A program made the translations under genes and the position numbers. DNA of 64,000 bases, from NCBI RefSeq assembly GCF_052113705.1, contig NZ_JBGQOG010000002.1, positions 186,001 to 250,000 on the forward strand, read 5' to 3'. Source of the DNA: JBGQOG01 sp052113705 (GTDB lineage Bacteria; Pseudomonadota; Alphaproteobacteria; Rhodobacterales; Rhodobacteraceae). How positions within the stretch are numbered: position 1 is the stretch's first letter; each line of letters opens with the position of its first letter. Shown one piece after another: positions 60,617 through 64,000 of the stretch. The notes beneath the pieces are model-generated. The model was not told the DNA's origin. It saw only the letters and a program-made list of their open reading frames with translations, and made no database searches.

Positions 60617-61939
60617 TTACTCGGCCGGAGTGGTCTTGGTGGGGTAGTGCGCGGCAAAGTCTTCTTCGATGGTGGCCGGGGTCGGCATCGGCTTTTCGAC
60701 AATGCCCAGCAGCGGCAGGATCACCAGGAAATAGGCAAACCAGTAGGTGGCGCCGATCAGCGAGATATAGGGGTAGATCCCGTCGGTCGGCATGGCGCCC
60801 ACCCACATCAGCACGACGAAGTCGATCGCCAGCAATGCGAACCACCATTTGAACATCGGGCGATATTTGCCCGAGCGCACGCTGGAAGTGTCGAGCCAGG
60901 GTGCCAGCGCCATCACCGCGATCGCGCCGAACATCGCCAGCACGCCGAAGAATTTCGCGTCGACAATGCCGAAGGTGACCCAGTTCACCAACATCACGAC
61001 CCAGACGTCCGAGGTGAAGGCACGCAGGATGGCGTAGAAGGGCAGGAAATACCATTCGGGCACGATATGCGCGGGCGTCGCCAGCGGGTTCGCCTCGATG
61101 TAGTTGTCCGGGTGGCCGAGGTAGTTCGGCATGAAGCCCACCACCGCGATGAAGATGGTCAGGATGACCGCCAGCGCGAACAGATCCTTGATCACGAAAT
61201 ACGGCCAGAAGGGCAGGGTGTCCTTCTCGGCATCGGCTTTCGAGGTGCGGCGCACTTCAACCCCGGTCGGGTTGTTGTTGCCGGTGGTGTGGAAGGCCCA
61301 GATGTGCACGCCGACCAGACCGGCGATGACGAAGGGCAGGAGGTAATGCAGCGAGAAGAAACGGTTCAGCGTGGCATTGTCCACGGCGGGCCCGCCCAGG
61401 AGCCAGGCCTGGATCGATTCGCCGATGCCCGGGATCGCGCCGAAGAGGCCGGTGATCACGGTCGCGCCCCAGAAGGACATCTGGCCCCAGGGCAGAACAT
61501 AGCCCATGAAAGCGGTGCCCATCATCAACAGATAGATCACCATGCCGACGATCCAGGTGATCTCGCGCGGTGCTTTGTAGCTGCCGTAGTAGAGGCCGCG
61601 GAAAATGTGCAGATAGACGGCAAAGAAGAACAGCGAGGCGCCGTTGGCGTGCATGTAACGCAGCATGTAGCCGCCGTTCACGTCGCGCATGATGTGCTCG
61701 ACGCTGGCGAAGGCCAGATCGACATGCGGGGTGTAATGCATCACCAGAACCACGCCGGTCGCGATTTGCAGCACCAGACAGAAGGTCAGGACGATGCCCC
61801 AGATCCACATCCAGTTCAGGTTCTTCGGCGTCGGGATCATGAGGGTGTCATAGAGCAGCCCGACAATCGGGAGCCGCTTATGCAGCCACTGTTCGGCGCC
61901 CGATTTGGGCTCGTAATGGTCGTGCGGAATACCAGCCAT
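60617..61939 (-). CDS. petB: Cytochrome b of the cytochrome bc1 complex
   Basis: Core membrane subunit with hemes bL and bH and both quinone sites. The 440-residue protein has eight transmembrane helices, the heme histidines in RYMHANGASLFFFAVYLHIFRG and in LHYLLPFVIAGLVGVHIWAFH, and the Qo-site PEWY motif in VPEWYFLPFYAILRA. It sits between petA (10-base gap) and petC (15-base gap) in the operon. Confidence 0.98.
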   Translation of the reverse strand: MAGIPHDHYEPKSGAEQWLHKRLPIVGLLYDTLMIPTPKNLNWMWIWGIVLTFCLVLQIATGVVLVMHYTPHVDLAFASVEHIMRDVNGGYMLRYMHANGASLFFFAVYLHIFRGLYYGSYKAPREITWIVGMVIYLLMMGTAFMGYVLPWGQMSFWGATVITGLFGAIPGIGESIQAWLLGGPAVDNATLNRFFSLHYLLPFVIAGLVGVHIWAFHTTGNNNPTGVEVRRTSKADAEKDTLPFWPYFVIKDLFALAVILTIFIAVVGFMPNYLGHPDNYIEANPLATPAHIVPEWYFLPFYAILRAFTSDVWVVMLVNWVTFGIVDAKFFGVLAMFGAIAVMALAPWLDTSSVRSGKYRPMFKWWFALLAIDFVVLMWVGAMPTDGIYPYISLIGATYWFAYFLVILPLLGIVEKPMPTPATIEEDFAAHYPTKTTPAE

Positions 61940-61949
61940 GGGTTGCTCC

Positions 61950-62513
61950 TCAGCCCAGCAGAATCGTGGTGGCGTCGGTGAACTTGGCCACCGGAACGTT
62001 CAGGTTGCGCGGCGCGGGGCCTTTGCGGATCCGGCCGGCGGTGTCGTAATGCGAGCCGTGGCAGGGGCAGAACCAACCGTCGAAATCGCCCGAGTTATTG
62101 CCCAGCGGCACGCAGCCGAGATGCGTACACACGCCCATCATCACCAGCCATTCGCCGGCTTCATCCAGGGTGCGGTTCTCGTCCGTTGCCGGTGCGTCGG
62201 CGGCCAGGTTCGAGTTTTCAGCGTTGCCGTCGACCAGATCGCTGAGATTGACGGCGCGACCCTCTTCAATTTCCTTGGCGGTGCGGCGGCGGATAAACAC
62301 CGGCTTGCCGCGCCATTTCACCGTCAGCTGGGTGCCGACTTCCATGCCCGAAACATCGACGTAAATGGAGGACAGCGCCTTCACATCCGCCGAAGCGTTC
62401 ATTTGGTTGACGAGCGGCCAAACGGCGGCGCCGGCAGTGACGGCCCCAGCCCCGGCGGTGGCGTAGTAGAGGAAATCCCTCCGGGTGCCTGCGTGATCTT
62501 CTGCGTGGGACAC
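61950..62513 (-). CDS. petA: Rieske iron-sulfur protein of the cytochrome bc1 complex
   Basis: A 187-residue [2Fe-2S] protein. The N-terminus has a twin-arginine motif TRRDFLYYATAG, because Rieske proteins are exported folded and stay anchored by this helix. The cluster ligands are Cys129 and His131 in CTHLGC and Cys149 and His152 in CPCHGSHYD; Cys134 and Cys151 form the usual disulfide. First gene of petABC. Confidence 0.98.
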   Translation of the reverse strand: MSHAEDHAGTRRDFLYYATAGAGAVTAGAAVWPLVNQMNASADVKALSSIYVDVSGMEVGTQLTVKWRGKPVFIRRRTAKEIEEGRAVNLSDLVDGNAENSNLAADAPATDENRTLDEAGEWLVMMGVCTHLGCVPLGNNSGDFDGWFCPCHGSHYDTAGRIRKGPAPRNLNVPVAKFTDATTILLG

Positions 62514-62762
62514 GAGTTTTCTCCATTCCCGGGCCTTGGGTCAGGCCGATACGACTAGTCGGGCCGTGCGAAAGCACTGCCTGTGACGGGGCTTGTAGCA
62601 ATCACATCCCCGTGCGTCCAGCAGACAATAGCGCGCAGGGCCCGGGATTTTCACGGGTTTCCACCCTGTTGCGCAAAGGCCCCGTTCCTTCGCGCGGTTG
62701 TGAGCGGCGGTGATCGGCGTGGGGGTCACAGGCTGGGCGCCCGGTGGCGGGGCGCGCCGGGG
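62514..62762. promoter_or_regulatory. Region between petR and petA, with the petABC promoter
   Basis: 249 bases without a gene-like frame between petR (upstream on the minus strand) and petA. No terminator follows petR, so read-through into petABC is possible, as is an internal promoter here. I see no clear operator. Confidence 0.5.
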
Positions 62763-63488
62763 TCATTCGGGGCACAGCATATAGCCCAGCCCGCGGACGG
62801 TTTGCAAAAACCGCGGCTCCCGCGGGTCCGGCTCGATCTTGCGGCGCAGGCGGGTGATCTGCACATCCACCGCGCGGTCCTGCCCGCCCGCCTCTGCGGT
62901 GGCGTCGCGGTCACGGTCGCGGCCCAGCTCGTCGATCAGATCGGTGCGGCTGACCACCTCGCCCGCGCGGCCCGCAAAAATCCGCATCAGTGCCGCCTCG
63001 GTCGCGGTCAGCCGCAACGGGGTTTCCCCCGACCACAGCTCGCCCCGGTCCTGATCGTAGCGCAGCGGCCCGAGGCTGAGGAACTTCGGCCCCGTTTCGA
63101 CCAGGGCGGGCACGCGCCGCAAGATGGCATTGATTCGCAGCAACAACTCTTTCGGCTCAAAGGGCTTGGCGAGGTAGTCATCGGCGCCCGCCTCCAACCC
63201 TTCGATCCGCTCGCGGGTTTCGCCCCGGGCGGTCAGCAGGAGGATGGGGGTGGTGATCCGCTTGCGCAGATCGCGGGTCAGCGTCAGACCGTCCTCGCCC
63301 GGCATCATCACGTCAAGGACGATCAGGTTGAATTCGAGCCCCGCCAAGAGGCGGCGGGCCTGCGCCGCATCGCGGGCGGCGGTCACCAGGAAACCGTTCC
63401 GGATCAGGAATTTTTGCAAAAGACCCCGGATGCGCTCGTCGTCGTCAACGATGAGCAAATGCGGGCTGGTGGGGGCAGAGCCGGTCAT
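62763..63488 (-). CDS. petR: OmpR/PhoB-family response regulator PetR
   Basis: A 241-residue two-domain regulator. Receiver phosphoacceptor is Asp59 in LIVLDVMMPGEDG, with acidic pocket VDDDE at the start and Lys108 in YLAKPFEP. The C-terminal winged helix has RLTATEAALMRIF and VQITRLRRKIEPDPREPRFLQTVRGLGYML. The position upstream of petABC and the partner petP match PetR of R. capsulatus. No histidine kinase gene is visible. The start follows the petP stop by one base. Confidence 0.93.
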   Translation of the reverse strand: MTGSAPTSPHLLIVDDDERIRGLLQKFLIRNGFLVTAARDAAQARRLLAGLEFNLIVLDVMMPGEDGLTLTRDLRKRITTPILLLTARGETRERIEGLEAGADDYLAKPFEPKELLLRINAILRRVPALVETGPKFLSLGPLRYDQDRGELWSGETPLRLTATEAALMRIFAGRAGEVVSRTDLIDELGRDRDRDATAEAGGQDRAVDVQITRLRRKIEPDPREPRFLQTVRGLGYMLCPE

Positions 63489-63489
63489 G

Positions 63490-63993
63490 TCAGGCGTCCT
63501 TCAACATCTGGTAGTGGCGGCGCAGGTCGGGATCCATCATCGCTTCCAGCACCTGCCGGAACCCGGCAACCGCCTGCGGGCCCGCCGCGCGATAGGCCGC
63601 GCGCATGCGGCTGCGCTGCGCCTCGGACAGCAGACGTTCCAGTTCCGCGCCTTTCTCGGTCAGGAAAAGATGGCGTTCGCGTTTGTCCTTCCGCCCCACC
63701 CGGTTATCAACCAGACCATCCTCGATCAAGGTGCGCAGCACCCGGTTCAGGCTTTGCTTGGTCACCCCGAGAACGGTCAGCAGGGTGTTCACCGTCAGCC
63801 CCTGCTGGCGGTTGATGAAGTGCAACGCCCGGTGGTGCGCGCGGCCATAGCCGTGCTGATCCAGAATCATGTCCGGCTGCGAGGTAAAGCCGCGGTAGGC
63901 GAAGAACATCGCCTCGATGCCCTTGCGCAATTGCTCATCCGTCAAAAACAGCAGGCTCTCGCCGCCCGCCGCACTTGCTCCGATATCTGCCAT
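63490..63993 (-). CDS. petP: MarR-family regulator PetP
   Basis: A 167-residue winged-helix regulator: GYGRAHHRALHFINRQQGLTVNTLLTVLGVTKQSLNRVLRTLIEDGLVDNRVGRKDKRERHLFLTEKG is the MarR core. It is upstream of petR with one base between stop and start, as in the petP-petR pair described in R. capsulatus. ATG at 63993 chosen; an adjacent GTG at 63996 is possible, with GGAAG at the window edge. Any further upstream sequence is outside the window. Confidence 0.9.
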   Translation of the reverse strand: MADIGASAAGGESLLFLTDEQLRKGIEAMFFAYRGFTSQPDMILDQHGYGRAHHRALHFINRQQGLTVNTLLTVLGVTKQSLNRVLRTLIEDGLVDNRVGRKDKRERHLFLTEKGAELERLLSEAQRSRMRAAYRAAGPQAVAGFRQVLEAMMDPDLRRHYQMLKDA

Positions 63994-64000
63994 CACTTCC

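Overview
The window is a chromosomal segment of an alphaproteobacterium of the family Rhodobacteraceae. The evidence is high G+C, the petP-petR-petA-petB-petC cluster known from Rhodobacter capsulatus, the rsfS-rlmH-gpmI-envC order, the xseB-ispA-dxs order, a DUF2794 gene and a glutathione-dependent formaldehyde dehydrogenase. The cytochrome c1 has only the two heme cysteines and lacks the cysteine-bearing insertion I recall from R. capsulatus, so this is probably a related species or genus. No phage, insertion sequence, CRISPR array or replication origin is visible.

Layout. 0-9.7 kb is core: envC (cut by the window edge), gpmI, rlmH and rsfS on the minus strand, then leuC-leuD, a membrane protein, a secreted phosphodiesterase-like protein, leuB, an EamA transporter and tRNA-Pro(CGG). 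9.8-29.6 kb is an accessory amine/amino-acid catabolic region. It holds a ketopantoate reductase-like gene, two related GNAT acetyltransferases, an ArgE-type deacylase, a PuuB-like FAD oxidase, a type II haloacid dehalogenase and a four-gene oligopeptide-type ABC importer with a fused double ATPase. It continues with an Lrp regulator, an aldehyde dehydrogenase, a DadA-like FAD oxidase, a cupin, an ornithine cyclodeaminase-family reductase, a DSD1-type PLP enzyme and a LysR regulator.

29.6-38.7 kb is mixed: a beta-carbonic anhydrase, an M17 aminopeptidase translationally coupled to an NlpC/P60 hydrolase, DUF2794, a class II cytochrome c, two tandem I78 inhibitor lipoproteins, adhI/fdh, an NYN nuclease-like protein, a TetR regulator and tRNA-Lys(TTT). 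38.8-44.8 kb holds dapF-mtaB, a PaiB-like protein and the isoprenoid operon xseB-ispA-dxs. 45-51 kb has an MFS exporter, a SelW-like protein with an SDR, and ade-amn, which together take AMP to adenine to hypoxanthine. 51-56 kb has HU, an EamA transporter, a CcdA/thioredoxin pair, a GST divergent from a WYL regulator, and aroC. 56.3-59.7 kb is a TPP riboswitch followed by thiBPQ. 59.8-64 kb is the cytochrome bc1 operon with its two regulators.

The most interesting signals are these. (1) The 10.9-29.6 kb region can be read as an undescribed amine/amino-acid route, either acetylate-oxidise-deacetylate or D-to-L stereoinversion, and it has a partial likeness to the beta-hydroxyaspartate cycle. 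(2) A compact series of strong hairpins lies in the gene-free stretch before the class II cytochrome c gene and may be a structured RNA. (3) Several smaller unexplained inverted or direct repeats may be operators or REP-like elements.
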